Shown in pieces: positions 22,453 through 34,055 of a stretch of DNA of 64,000 nt. The translations under genes were made by a program, and so were the position numbers. Numbering within the stretch: position 1 is the stretch's first letter; the number at the start of each line of letters is the position of its first letter. The notes under the pieces were generated by a model. It ran no database searches and was not told where the DNA came from. It worked only from the letters and a program-made list of their open reading frames with translations. Source of the DNA: Azolla caroliniana (taxonomy: Eukaryota > Polypodiophyta); the NCBI GenBank assembly GCA_043228905.1, contig JBHGNT010000010.1, positions 15,872,001 through 15,936,000 on the forward strand. The letters run 5' to 3'.

Positions 22453-24372
22453 GTGGCCGAGAGGAAGAATCGGTCGATTGTGGAAGCGGCACGGGCAATG
22501 CTGGAGGAGAAGAGCTTGCCCAAGTTCTACTGGGCCGAGGCGGTAAGGACCACGGTATACATCCAAAACCGGATCGGAGACAAAGTGTCGGCGCACGAGC
22601 TATACTTCGGAACGAAGCCGAACTTGCGACACTTGAGGGTGTTCGGTAGCATTGCGTATGTGCATGTACCGAAGGAGAAAAGGAGGAAGTTGGACGCAAA
22701 GGCCGAGAAATGCATCTTGGTCGGTTACTCGGACGAGCAAAAGGGTTATAAGTGCTATAACCCTCGCACCAAACAAGCGTGTGTCAGCCACGACGTTGTG
22801 TTTGACGAGTCCGCGTCCTGGTACCAGCCCCCGACTCCGAACCCCGACTCCAATCCGAGCTCTGACGATGAGGTCAGAGAGGCCGAGATGCCTCCGGATG
22901 AGCCCGAAATCGAGACCCGCGAAGAGAGTCCGATTTCACTCCGTTTAAGTGGACCGAGTGGACCGATTGGACGACTGAGTCGGTACGACCAGTCCGATGA
23001 AGAGTGGGCGAGTAGTGGAGACTCGACCGTGCATTCCCCGCGTAGGAAGCCGAGGAGACGACTTACGCGCAAAGAGAAAGGGAAGAAGAAGGTGTCGGAT
23101 TCCGGCACGGATAGGAACGAGTCAGACCGACGCGAGTCCGACGCCGAGGGAACCGGTGACGGGTCTTTAAAGGTGAAGTCCACGTCGACCGAGAAGGCCT
23201 CGACATCGGCTAATGCTAGATTACGCCGATCTACCCGCCAGAAGAACCCTGTTTTGCGGTTCGGATACAACGAGTACATGGCGCATCATTATGCGTACAT
23301 GACCCGTGTAGCGGAAGTGCGTGAGCCGGAGAGCTACGCAGAAGCGGCTAAAGACGCGAATTGGCGTGCCGCGATGGAGGAAGAGATGCACGCATTGGCG
23401 GAGAATGAGACCTGGGACCTGGTTGGCACACCAACAGGGGTAAAACCGATCGGGTGTAGGTGGGTGTACAAGGTCAAGTACAACACCGATGGCTCGGTCA
23501 ACCGGTACAGGGCTCGGCTAGTGGCAAAGGGCTACGCGCAGAAACACAGCATGGACTATGATGAGACATTTGCGCCGGTCGCGAAAATGATGACCGTCCG
23601 TGTTTTGCTCGCAGTAGCTGCGGCGAAGGGGTGGCACTTACATCAGATGGATGTAAAGAATGCGTTCCTGCAAGGTGACCTTGAGGAACAAGTGTACATG
23701 GTATAGCCCCCCGGATTTCACTCCAGAACGAACTCCTCAACAGTATGCCGACTGAAGAAGTCCCTTTACAAACTGAAGCAAGCCCCGCGTGCCTGGAACG
23801 CGAAGATCACGCAACAACTGCGTCGGATGGGCTTCGTCACGTCAAAATCGGACTCTTCCTTGTTCATCCGGAAAGGTCGACTCGGACCGGTTAGTATTTT
23901 ACTATATGTTGATGACTTGGTCATCACCGGCGCCGACCTCGGTGAAATCGACTGCGTGAAGCTCCAGCTTGCGGCATCGTTCGACATGAAGGATCTAGGG
24001 GACCTTCATTACTTCCTCGGGATCGAAGTGATCCGTACCCCCGAAGGCATATTGATCAGCCAATGTCATTACATGCTGAGTATGCTCTTCAAATTCGGGA
24101 TGGCCGACTGTAAGTCCGTCTCGACTCCTCTGGACAGAACCGTCAAGCTTCGTCCCGATACGAGAAAGGTATGCGACCCGACGAGGTTCCGACAAATTGT
24201 CGAAAGCCTCATATACTTGACCATCACCCGACCCAACCTCAGTTATCCGGTCGGAGTGATCAGTCAATTCATGGCGTGACCTACCGAGGAGCACCTTCAG
24301 TGTGCGCAACGCATACTTCGGTATGTCAACGGCACTAAGGACCGGGGACTGCTATATCGGACCGGTGCAGCC
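22453..24372 (+). pseudogene. Copia H integrase C-terminus and RT
   Basis: [43 protein letters not shown] and [20 protein letters not shown] finish integrase. A long Ser/Glu-rich linker follows, then [34 protein letters not shown]-type block, [56 protein letters not shown] at 23704-23706 replaces the usual Gln of MxQPPGF, and TGA near 24277 lies in FMARPT. The catalytic YVDD is intact. Confidence 0.9.
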
Positions 24373-25404
24373 GTGCAGTTAGTCGGCTACATCGATGCTG
24401 ATTGGGCTGGCAACGCCACCGATCGCCGATCCACGTCTGGATACGCGTTCTCCCTCGGGAGTGCCACGATCGCGTGGAGCAGTAAGAAGCAGCCGACAGT
24501 TGCACTGTCGAGCACCGAAGCTGAGTACCGAGGAGCGGCTGTCGCGACATGCGAAGCCATATGGTTGAAGCGGCTACTTAAGGACCTGCAAGAGGAGGTG
24601 TCCGATCCAACGACGATCTACTGCGACAACCTCAGCAGCATCCAACTCGCGAAGAACCCCGTCTTCCACGCACGGACCAAGCACATTGAGGTGCACTACC
24701 ATTTCGTCCGTGAGCATGTCCTTTTCGGTGAAGTCAAACTTCAGTATGTTCCGACGGATCGGCAGACTGCCGACATCTTCACCAAGCCTCTTGGTCTGGA
24801 CAAGTTGCGGCAATTCTCAGGTGCGCTCGGATTGCGTCACCTCGACGTGCCAAACTTGAGGGGGAGAACAGTCCTGAACGACCAAGCAAGGCAGCAGGAA
24901 AGGAGCGGAGACCGCGACACCACCGAGTCGGTTGACTTGGTTGTCGAGTTCGACTTCGGATCGGTTGAAGAAGCCGAGGGTGGACCCATGGAAAAGTTCG
25001 GAAGAGGACAAAAGGGGAGCAACCGAAGGAGAGAGCCGAAGCCAACCACGCATGGGGAAGATGACGCCACCGAGGGCGAGAAGACCGAAGACGAGTTGGA
25101 GACAGCCAACTCGGACGAGAGTGAAAACCGATCGGAGGTAGCCGAGTCGGTTCGGATGTTTGATTCAGACACGCTGAATCAACCGAGGCCCAAGCAGAAG
25201 AAAAGGCCGCAGAAGAAGCGTCAACACCGCAACAGCAGAAGAGCTGATGAGGGCCACATGAGCAGACAAGCCGACCAGAAGGGTCGAAGCGCGCGGAGTC
25301 GAACAGGTCGTGGAGCGCAAGCTAGGCGTGAAGCCAGGAGGAACCGGAGTTGTGAGCCCGAAGATCCTGAAGAGCCTCAAGTTGAGCTTGCGGGGGAGTG
25401 TTGA
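24373..25404 (+). pseudogene. Copia H RNase H plus charged C-terminal extension
   Basis: Open frame of 343 codons. The first part is RNase H: GYIDADWAGNATDRRSTSGY, SSKKQPTVALSSTEAEY, YCDNLSSIQLAKNPVFHARTK, PTDRQTADIFTKPL. Where copia pol usually ends (LRGRTV) the frame continues about 178 residues: acidic (GEDDATEGEKTEDELETAN), then basic (KQKKRPQKKRQHR, GAQARREARR). It runs through the polypurine tract, and its TGA (25402-25404) lies in the first bases of the 3' LTR. A related extension is in H-prime near 17765-18450, but not in C2. Function unknown. Confidence 0.85.
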
Positions 25405-25853
25405 GAGACAAGCTCAACATCGGCCGAATCGGCTGAAGAAGCCGAGGACCGGATCGGTTGGGACCGATCGGTTAGGCCGAATGCGTAAACCGGTATGTAG
25501 ACCGGTGCGTAGGTAGGGCCGGATCGGTGCGTAAACCGGGAGGCCGTTAGGAAAGATATTCCGTGAGGAATATATTTGGGAGTTAGTGTAGGAGCTCTTA
25601 GTGAGCATTGAAGTACTGTCAGTACTTCGGTCAGTCCTTCTAGGACTTGTATAAAAGTGTTCATTGAACACACATATGTATAGAGAATGGTGAATAGAGT
25701 TTTTTGAATATTGTTCTTGTATTTTCTCTCTATCACTCTCTTTGTCTCTCTGTCTCTCCCGCGTATACTGCGTAAGCTCAAGCTCTCCATTAAACCTGAG
25801 TTTTCTTCCTTCTGTTCGGTCTTCATACTTGCTTCCGCACGTTACTCTTTACA
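25399..25853 (+). repeat. Copia H 3' LTR
   Basis: 455 bp, same length as the 5' LTR. The preceding GCGGGGGAG is the polypurine tract. Confidence 0.95.
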
Positions 25854-26443
25854 ATGGCACTCACGATGCTCTATTCCTTCCAACAAGGCTCACGTCCAGC
25901 CTTTGTCTACGCTTCCGAGTTCCGCCAGATTGCTTGTGATGTCAATTGGGATGACCAAGCCTTATGCGGCCATTTTCGTCGCGGCCTCCGAAACGGTTTC
26001 AAGACTCTTCACTTGAACTTTCCGGAGTCCACATCGTTGTCTCAAGTAATTTCCCAAGCTGTCCAATGTAATAATCGTATGTTCAACTTCCTCAGGAAGA
26101 ACGTTGGACTCGCGGGTTTCAGTCTTCCTCCTGAAACGCTTCAATAGCCAGGCCCTATGTCTGAGTTTCGCCCCCCACGCCAACCTTACCCACACCCAAT
26201 GATACTCATCCTACGATGGAGGTCAATTCCCATGCCCCGATGAAGATCGACCACGCTCGGTTCCAACCACTAACTGATGTCCAGCGCCAACATCGTCGTG
26301 CCAATGGCCTCTATCTCTATTGTGGTAACCCTGGCCATGTCATCCGCCACTGCCCGGTGCGGGGCCCCCGACACCAATTCTACCGTGCACGTCTTGCGGA
26401 GGTTCCTCAACAACAGGAAAATGACCAAGTCTGGCTGCAATAG
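25854..26443 (+). pseudogene. Gypsy J gag, 3' part and zinc knuckle
   Basis: Continues the Gag after copia H: SVYASEF-type FVYASEFRQIACDVNWDDQA, FRRGLRNGFKTLHLNFPE, SQAVQCNNRMF. TAG at 26145-26147. A second frame (26216-26443) holds the CCHC knuckle LYLYCGNPGHVIRHCP. Same Gag class as G2. Confidence 0.85.
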
Positions 26444-26919
26444 AAGCCATGCCGCTGGACGCTTCCCGTTACCCACCTTCTCCATGCTCATACAACTCCA
26501 TTCCACCATTAGGGAGGTTTGCTTTGCAAGTAAGTCTTTGTTTTGGGTCAACATCAATACAATCTCATGCTTTGATCGACTCCGGAGCATCTACTTGTTT
26601 TATCGATATATCGTTTGTCTGTGCACATAATATCCCCACCATCTCCACATCACAACCCATATCCGTTGAAGCGATCGATGGCCAAGTTCTCTCTTTGGGA
26701 GCAATTATAGAAGTCATTATCCCGTTGGTACTTCAAGTCAGGCCCCACCATGAGGTACTAACCTTCTACCTCATTCAAACCCCCCGACATCCAATTTTTT
26801 TGGGGCTATCTTGGTTGCAGATACACAGTCTGATAGTGGATTGGTGCAATCACTCCATCACTTTTCCGGTACGGCCGATTCCGACTGGGTCACTAAATTC
26901 TCTTGATTCCGTTACATGA
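26444..26919 (+). pseudogene. Gypsy J aspartic protease
   Basis: ALIDSGASTCFID is the retropepsin active site; HPIFLGLSWLQIHSLIVDW is the conserved C-terminal block. It stops at SLDSVT, after which RT coding jumps to its C-terminal half, so linker and RT fingers are deleted. Confidence 0.85.
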
Positions 26920-27840
26920 TTAATTATATATTTCGAGAGTACCTCAATCACTTCGTGGTAATCTACCTTGACAACATCCTAGTTTATTCTTCCAAGTTAG
27001 AGGAGCACACATAACATGTCCGGCTAGTACTAACCAAACTTCGGGAATATGGGCTTTACGCCAAAAGTGAGAAATGTGAATTCCATCGAACCTCTATCGA
27101 ATTAGTGAGTTACATTATCTCACCCACTGGGATTACAATGGATAAGCACAAGGTAACAGCAATCACCGATTGGCCTCTCCTGACTCGACTAAAAGAGGTA
27201 CAATCATTTCTGGGTTTCGCAAATTTCTATAGAAGATTTATAGACGGGTTTTCTTCCCTCATGCAACCTCGTATCCAACTTACTTGAAAAGATACTCCAT
27301 TTCTCTGGACCCCCGCGGCACACAATGCTTTTGAGACTCTCAAAGCAGCTTTTCTCTCAACCCCGGTGTTGGTTCACCCTGACCGATGTTGAGACCGATG
27401 CCTCCGACTTCCCCATTAGTGCGGGTCTGTCCCAGCCAAACGACGATGGCACACTACATCTAGTCGCCTTCTACTCCTGAAAGTTTATAAGCCTCGGAAA
27501 TCAATTATCCAGTCTACAACAAGGAGCTTGCAGATATCATCTCTGCCTTCACTGAATGGCGACCCTATCTCGTTGGGGCCCAACATCGTATCCAGGTGCT
27601 AACCGACCACAAGAGTCTCATCTACTTCACCACCAATCATACGTTGAATCGGACACAAGATCGTTGGTCATCTTTTCTCGTCGATTACGACTTCGAAATC
27701 TTGTTCCGACCCAGTATTCAACATGGGAAAGTGAATGCCCTCTCTCAGCGACCAGATTTTGCGCTACGCCTAGGTGACGACGCATATTCTCAAAAATCAC
27801 ATTGTTTATTGCGGCCCGATCAACACCAGATGTTCGCAAC
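26920..27840 (+). pseudogene. Gypsy J RT C-terminal half and RNase H
   Basis: Begins at FREYLNHFVVIYLDNILVYS (YLDN for the catalytic YLDD). Then [43 protein letters not shown], and in another frame LTDHKSLIYFTTNHTLNRTQ and SIQHGKVNALSQRPDF. Several stops and frameshifts. Confidence 0.85.
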
Positions 27841-28389
27841 CTACATGTTGTATGATGATTCCTTGCTCAACGAAATTGCCCAGGCCAGCATGTCAAACCC
27901 ATTCGCTACAGATATCCTAGCGCGCATCAACGACCCATCCCAGGGAATCCAACGCTCAAATCTCAGTCATTTTACAACTCAAGATGGGCTACTCTATCGT
28001 AATCACCTCCTTTATGTACCACCTGTAGCATGTCACACTCGAGTCCTACAAAATTGCCACGAGTCCTACTCTATCCTAATCACCTCCCCTTGTCGGCCAC
28101 TTTGGGGTCGCGAAAACATTGGAGTTTCTATCTCGGGAGTTTTGGTGGCCCCAACCTTGAAAATTTATCGAAGAATTTATCAAGACGTGTGACGTCTGTG
28201 CCCGTTCCAAAGCGGCTCACCATCGTCCATACGACCTTCTCCACCTACTTCCACTTCCTAGTCAACCATGGGCCTCTCTCTCGATGAACTTCATAACCAA
28301 CCTCCCTCGCGTCGGTGGCCATGACACGGTGCTAGTGATCGTCGATCGGTTTTCAAAGATGGCTCACTTTGTCCCTATAAAGAATCGGG
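27841..28389 (+). pseudogene. Gypsy J integrase, truncated
   Basis: Integrase N-terminal region (LYRNHLLYVPPVACHTRVLQ, CDVCARSKAAHHRPY in a shifted frame) and core start (PWASLSMNFI-NLP, VLVIVDRFSKMAHFVPIK). It ends abruptly at 28389 against the copia C2 LTR, so the second half of the core is missing. Confidence 0.8.
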
Positions 28390-28766
28390 TATGATTCTTG
28401 TGTAGCGGAATAGGTGAGAGATGTGCGTTATGTGAGTGTGTGTGAGAGAGAGTGCAAGAGACAAGGAGTAAGACACAAAGAATACGCAAGGTTAAGTATA
28501 TTAACAAAGGAGAAAGACTCAACATAATACAAGGTGGGAGGAGGGTGCTTTATATAGTTACCCTCTCTCTTCATTAACTACAAGACTCATGGAGCATGGG
28601 GAATGTGAAAGCTCATAAGTTATGTGTCATAGAATATGATTCTATGACTCATACTAAATGCTAGAATACAAAGTGGTGACATAATGGTGACTCTTGACCG
28701 TTGGAGTGTCTATTCACTCTCAAGGTGAGTTCACACACTAGACCAAGTTGAGCTTGATTCTCAACA
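28390..28766 (-). repeat. Copia C2 3' LTR (minus)
   Basis: Matches the 58421-58812 LTR closely in reverse (TATA block TATATAAAGCACCC, CATGCTCCATGAGTCTTG). Terminal bases next to gypsy J are missing. Confidence 0.9.
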
Positions 28767-28959
28767 CGCCCCCTCAAGCTCAAGTCGGGTTGGTTTCAGA
28801 CGGTATCCGAAATCCGCTTCAACTCGCGTCGACTCATATTTATGCGGAGTTGCGGAATCCGTGCTCCAGCTTGCGTTGTGCGTAATTGCAAAGTCTGTGC
28901 TTCGGCTTGCGTCTTTCTTCGCGGCTTCGTTGCGCGGTTGCGGAATCCACGCGTTATTG

Positions 28960-31401
28960 TGTAGTGTCTTCAGTACTCCCCCTCAAGCTTGGCAGGTCAG
29001 GGATCTTCAATCCAAGATCGTTCATGAATTGCCATAGCTTGTCGGCCCCTAAGGCTTTAGTGAAGATGTCGTCCGTTTGAAGATTTGTGCTAATGTGTTG
29101 TAGGTCGACATCGCCAACTAGAACGCACTCTCGGATGAAGTGATAGTGCACTTCACTGTGCTTTGTCCGTGCGTGGAACACTAGGTTCCGAGCCAGATAG
29201 ATATTGCTCATGTTGTCACAGTAAAGGGAAGTCGGATCCTTGATGGGTACGTCGAGATCCTTGAGTATCCTTTTGAGCCATACAACTTCACATGCGGCCA
29301 CTACCGCGCCCCTGTATTCCGCCTCTATGCTCGAAAGAGCGACGGTTGGTTGCTTTTTGTTGCTCCAGGATATTGCTCTGTTGTCGAGGGAGAAAACAAA
29401 TCCGGAGGTTGATCTTCTATCGGCTTTGTAGACGGCCCAATCGGTGTCTGTGTACCCCTCGAGTCGTATTGGCATCGCAGTCTTGTAGAGGATGCCGCAA
29501 TCCATTGTGCCGCTCACGTATCGTAGAACTCGCTTAGCGCAATCCAAGTGAGTATCACGCGGGTGTTTGCATGAATTGGCTAAGAAGACCGACCGGATAA
29601 CTGAGATCGGGTCGAGTGATTGTGAGGTAGATGAGACTCCCGATGAGTTGCCGATACTGAGTCGGATCACACGCTTTGGTGCCAGAGTCTGCATCTAGTT
29701 TGAGATTGCGATCGAGCGGGGTTGCCACGGATTTGCACTCAGCCATACCGAACTTGTATAACAAGTTGAGGATGTAGTGCCGTTGAGAGATCATGATTCC
29801 GGCTGGAGTCCGAATTACCTCGATGCCGAGGAAGTAGTGGAGCTCCTTCATGTCTGTCATCTCGAACTTGTCAAAAATGAGGGATTTGACCTTATTGATT
29901 TCGACGAGATGCTCGCTTCCAATGACTAGGTAATCCACATATAAGATGATGACGAGTGGACTTGCGGAATCGCTTCATATGTAGAGGGAGTTGTCCGATT
30001 TTGACATACGGAAGCCGATTTGATGAAGATATTGCGTTATCTTCGAATGCCAAGCACGCGGTGCTTGCTTGAGGCCGTAGAGTGGCTTCTTGAGTCGGCA
30101 TACAACTTTCGGATGGGTGCTCGAGTTGAAGCCGGGTGGTTGTATCATGTACACCTCCTCTTCTAATTCGCCTTGTAGAAAGGCGTTCTTTATGTCCTTT
30201 TGATGAAGGTGCCACCCTTTCACCGCAACAAGTGCAATTACGGTCCGTACCGTCGTCATCTTTGCCACCGGGACAAAGGTCTCCTCTTGGTCAACTCCGT
30301 TTGTTTGGGCATAGCCTTTCGCTACGAGTCGCGCTTTGTAGTGGTTGATGGAACCGTCGGCGTTGTGCTTCACTTTGTAAATCCATCTGCATCCAATCGC
30401 CTTTTTGTGTGGTGAGGTGGGAACGAGATCCGACGTCTTGTTCTTGCGTAGTGCCTGCATCTCCCTGTTCATGGCTTCGATCCATCGCGGATCCTTGGCT
30501 ACTTCGGAAAATGTTTCCGGCTCGCGTACTATCGGCACCTTCATCATAAAGGCATAATGATATGCCATGTAGTCATTGTAGCCGAATCGGCTGACCGGAT
30601 TCTTTTCACGGGTGGAGCGACGGAGCTTTTCACTTGCAGAGATGAGGGCTTTCTTAGCTCCGATTGGTACATCGAAGCCGCCAAACTCATTGTCGAGTGA
30701 GTGAGTCGACTCATCGTCGTCGAAGCGATCGTCTTCGTATTCCGACATTTTTGCCTTGCCTTTGTCCATCTTCGGGCTAGGCCGTGATGTGCTTTGATCG
30801 CTCAAAGGCTCTTGTGGTCCGCTCAGTCGGGTCGTGATCGGACTTTCTTCAAATATGCGCGTAAGGCGATCTTTATCCTCTATCTCTTGTTCGGTAGATT
30901 CCGGGTCAAGCGGAGTCAGAGTCGAAGTTGTCTTTGGTGCGTACCAGGATGCGGACTCGTCAAAAACAATGTCTCGACTTACTCAAGATTTTCGAGTTGA
31001 GGGGTTGTAGCACTTGTACCCCTTTTGCTCCAGTGAGTATCCTACGAGGATACATTTCTCCGACTTCGGGTCAAGCTTTTGACGCTTCTCATCAGGGATG
31101 TGCACGTACACTATCGCGTCGAATATCCGGGTGTGCAATAAGTCTGGCTTCTTTCCGAAGTATTTTTCGTGCGGAGTGACCTCGTGCACGCCGGATGTTG
31201 TGCATCGGTTCATTAGGTAGACTGTCATATTTGCAGCTTCGGCCCAATATGACTTGGGCATATGCTTCTCGTTCATCATGGCCCGCACTACTTCGAGGAT
31301 GTGTCGATTTTTGCGCTCGGCTACTCCGTTTTGTTGTGGAGTGTGTCGGCAAGTGAATTCTCGCTGAATTCCTTCCTTTCGGAGATACGCTGTTGTCACG
31401 T
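28960..31401 (-). pseudogene. Copia C2 integrase-RT-RNase H
   Basis: Frames at 31435-30983, 30805-29975, 29938-29555 and 29694-28954 overlap as one broken pol. It shows [91 protein letters not shown]-type LHYFLGIEVIRTPAG and TDDIFTKALG. The RT active site reads YVDY (near 29926-29945), so the second catalytic Asp is lost. Ends SLRGSTEDTTQ with no extension. Confidence 0.9.
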
Positions 31402-34055
31402 TGTTAAGCGCGTGCGTGTGGAAGGGCGGGACCACGGGGGTCTCGGACTAGGGAAGAGGGGAAGCCGTGAAGACGATTCCCGACGGGTTCCAGAAGCCAC
31501 CGAACGGGAGAGAGAAAGAGAGAGAACGCGCACTTGACTCCGACTCACACCCACACACACACCACGCCAAACCAACTCACGCCCTTATGTACAGAAACAC
31601 AGGGAAGGGAACACCAAGACACCCATACAAACAGAGACACGAGTATGCACAGATGGATACTAGTATGTATATTACAAAGGGGAAGAATACAATCCCGGCT
31701 TCGAGCCGGACCATGGTAGGGTAGGTTACAGCAGCAGTCTGCTGCCAAGCCGTCGTCCGGGGAGCTCTCGGGCTCGTCATGCGGAGCGAGGTCTTGCACA
31801 GGAGACCTAGCAGAGACAACCCTCAACGGTCGACCTCCCCGCCAAGAAGAAGAAGAAGAAGAAGAAAACTAACTCTAAACCTAACGGTATACCCTCTAAC
31901 ACAAAACGGGCAACCCTTTCACAAAGGGCGCTCCCTTCCTTTTATAGAACAAGGAGAGGGATGCGTTACAATGTGGGATAAATCCCGACTTACATGGGAT
32001 CGTCTGTCTCGACTTGACTACTCTTCGGCGCCATAAAGGCGCCCTCGTTATTCACACTAAATATACAAGGGTGAGCACACATGCTGCACCCCGCCGATGT
32101 AGCCAATGTTTCCCGGTTTCCGCCTCTGGCCGAAATTCTTCACGACATCCGCCCCCACCAAACCGCACGTGCCAAATCCGGTGAAGGGTGAGAGATTTCG
32201 GCCGGTGAGAAATCGGTCAACCGTGATCCGCATCCCGGCTTGCTGCCGGTTCGAACCATCGGCTTCGGTTCTTCCTTCGCGCTTACCTCCCCGTAGGCTC
32301 GTTCGATCCGTCGATGGGTCCTTCACCGCGATCTCCATAGTACGCGTACTTCCGCTGGCCCTTGTTCAACCATATGCACGCCCCTCTCTCCACCGTATGC
32401 CCGATGTCCTCCGCTTGAGGAATGCTCGTAGTGGCCCGCTTCGCCTTTCTCGTTTTGTGGTGCTGCAACAGGTCCTGAGTCTTCCGCTTGTCGTCATCCC
32501 CTCATCCCCACCAGCTTGTCATCCCGGCTTGCTGTGTCAATCTTCGCTACTCTGACTGAGCTGCCGAGATCTACGAAGCGAGTGTGGAGGATCCTCCTCC
32601 GGACTCTCTTGTCATCCCCTGACTCCGACCCTGTGCAATCCACTATGCACTCGTCACCTCGTTCCCGACACCTCCCTTGTGCCGTCTTCCGCTTCCTTTG
32701 TTCGGCTCCGCCCGTGCCGAACACCGTCCCGTAGTCACGCTTCGATCCGGCCCGCGATGGCCACTTGCAAGACTCTTGTTCTGTCCCAGGTGTGCCTTTC
32801 CAGCCTGACACACCTCCCCATGTTTGCCCCTACCGGTTCCTTCCGAAACCGTAACCGGCCGGTGAGGGTTTCGCACTTTGTCCACCCGTCTTACCGGCTC
32901 CCTATCCGCTACCTCGTGTCGTTGGGTCCCGTTCCCTGCCGCCACCATCCTTCTCCCTAGGTCTCACGTTGCCACGTTGGCCGAACTGCCGGAGTCTCCG
33001 GATCGGTGTGAGGGTCCCATAGGACCGGACTCCGTTTCTATGCTTGCCGAAATTCGGGTGTCTTTTGTCGGAGTCCTTCACGACTCTCCTCGTGTCTTCC
33101 CCGTAGCCGGGTTCCGTCTTCGTGTTGTTGGGTCCCGTTTCCCGCCGCCACCAACCTTCTCTCTCGGTCTCATGTTGCCACGTTGGCCGAACTGCCGGAG
33201 TCTCTGGTTCGGTGTGGGGATCCCGTAGGACCGGACTTCCTCATGCCCATTGACCTTGCCGGAAGGTCCAATTCGGTTCGTACCCGCCTCACCGGCCTGA
33301 TACCTTCTTTCTCTGCTTCCGTCGTCCGGTCACGTTCACCTGCCACCACCGTCCTCTCCTATTGGACTCACGCCGGCACTCGGACCAACAGCCGAATCGG
33401 TGTGAGGATCTCCGCAAACCGCCCATCCGCAGCTCTTTGCCTCGTCACCTCGTCGCCACCGTCAGTATCTTGGTCTTACGTCGACCGCGTTGCCGACTCT
33501 CGAAGTCTCTAGAACCGGTGTGAAGGATCCTCCTTGGGCCTCCGATTTGTCTTCCTGACACTGTCTCGAGTCGTCCTTTTCCGCATGCCGAGAGGGCGGT
33601 TTACTCCGCACCCTCTCTCGTGGTACCGACGTACGGTCTCCTTGGCCTCTTTGTAGGCCTGCTCTCTTCCTCCCTCCCGGAATGGTCATCCGGGAGTCCG
33701 CTCCGCCCGGTTCTCGTCCGGGTCCGTTCGTCCTTCTCCGGATTGCCGGGTCCCGTTCTCCTGTCGCCACCAGCCTCTCCCTAGGTCTCACGTTGCCACG
33801 TTGGCCGAACTTCCGGGGCCTCCGGACTAGTGTGGGGACCCTGTAGGACCGGTCTTCGTTCTCCTCTTCCTCCCTTGTACTTCTCCCGAACTCGTCGTTT
33901 CTCTCCTCTTCGCGTTCTCGCCTCCATCCTCCATCTCTTTCGGTCTCACGTTGCCACGTCGGCCGAACTACCGAAGTCTCTGGATAGGACGTGGGGTAAC
34001 CGATTCTTGCAACGTCTTTCAGCGACTCGTCCGGACCACTGCCCCTTTTAGTGGT
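31402..34055 (-). mobile_element. GC-rich block of D-type LTR character
   Basis: Left end TGTTAAGCGCG with GGCGGGACCACGGGGGTCTC is the reverse of a D-type LTR 3' end. A minus-strand TATA-like GTTCTATAAAAGG lies near 31940. Above 32500 a diverged unit with CTCACGTTGCCACGTTGGCC, AACTGCCGGAGTCTCCGG and GTCCCATAGGACCGGA recurs near 32545, 32960, 33165, 33470, 33785 and 33945. No pol motif was found. It may be a very long LTR or a non-autonomous element; the right end is cut by the copia A segment. A 230-codon minus frame (34154-33462) lacks any domain and is probably chance. Confidence 0.45.

Larger units (their letters stand above)
20072..25853 (+). mobile_element. Copia element H, full length, TSD ATGGC
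   Basis: 5782 bp. LTRs 20072-20526 and 25399-25853 are each 455 bp and differ at about a dozen sites by eye. ATGGC repeats on both sides (20067-20071 and 25854-25858). Primer site TGGTATCAGAGC follows the 5' LTR, complementary to initiator Met tRNA. Order is gag, zinc knuckle, (protease deleted), integrase, RT, RNase H, as in Ty1/copia. Several stops and a protease deletion make it non-autonomous now. It interrupts gypsy J gag. Confidence 0.95.
28390..31401 (-). mobile_element. Copia element C2 (minus), 3' two-thirds
   Basis: 3' LTR 28390-28766 (starts TGTTGAGAATCAAGC on the minus strand and lacks the last 15 or so bases), polypurine tract CTTGAGGGGGCG, then RNase H, RT and integrase C-terminus upward to 31401. 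Gag, protease and 5' LTR are missing; a D-type block starts at 31402. It is the same family as the plus-strand copy at 58421. Confidence 0.9.

Noticed and set aside
26425-26443. A frameshift signal in gypsy J like that of G2
   Set aside because: The overlap is short, there is no XXXYYYZ heptamer in phase, and the element is heavily decayed.
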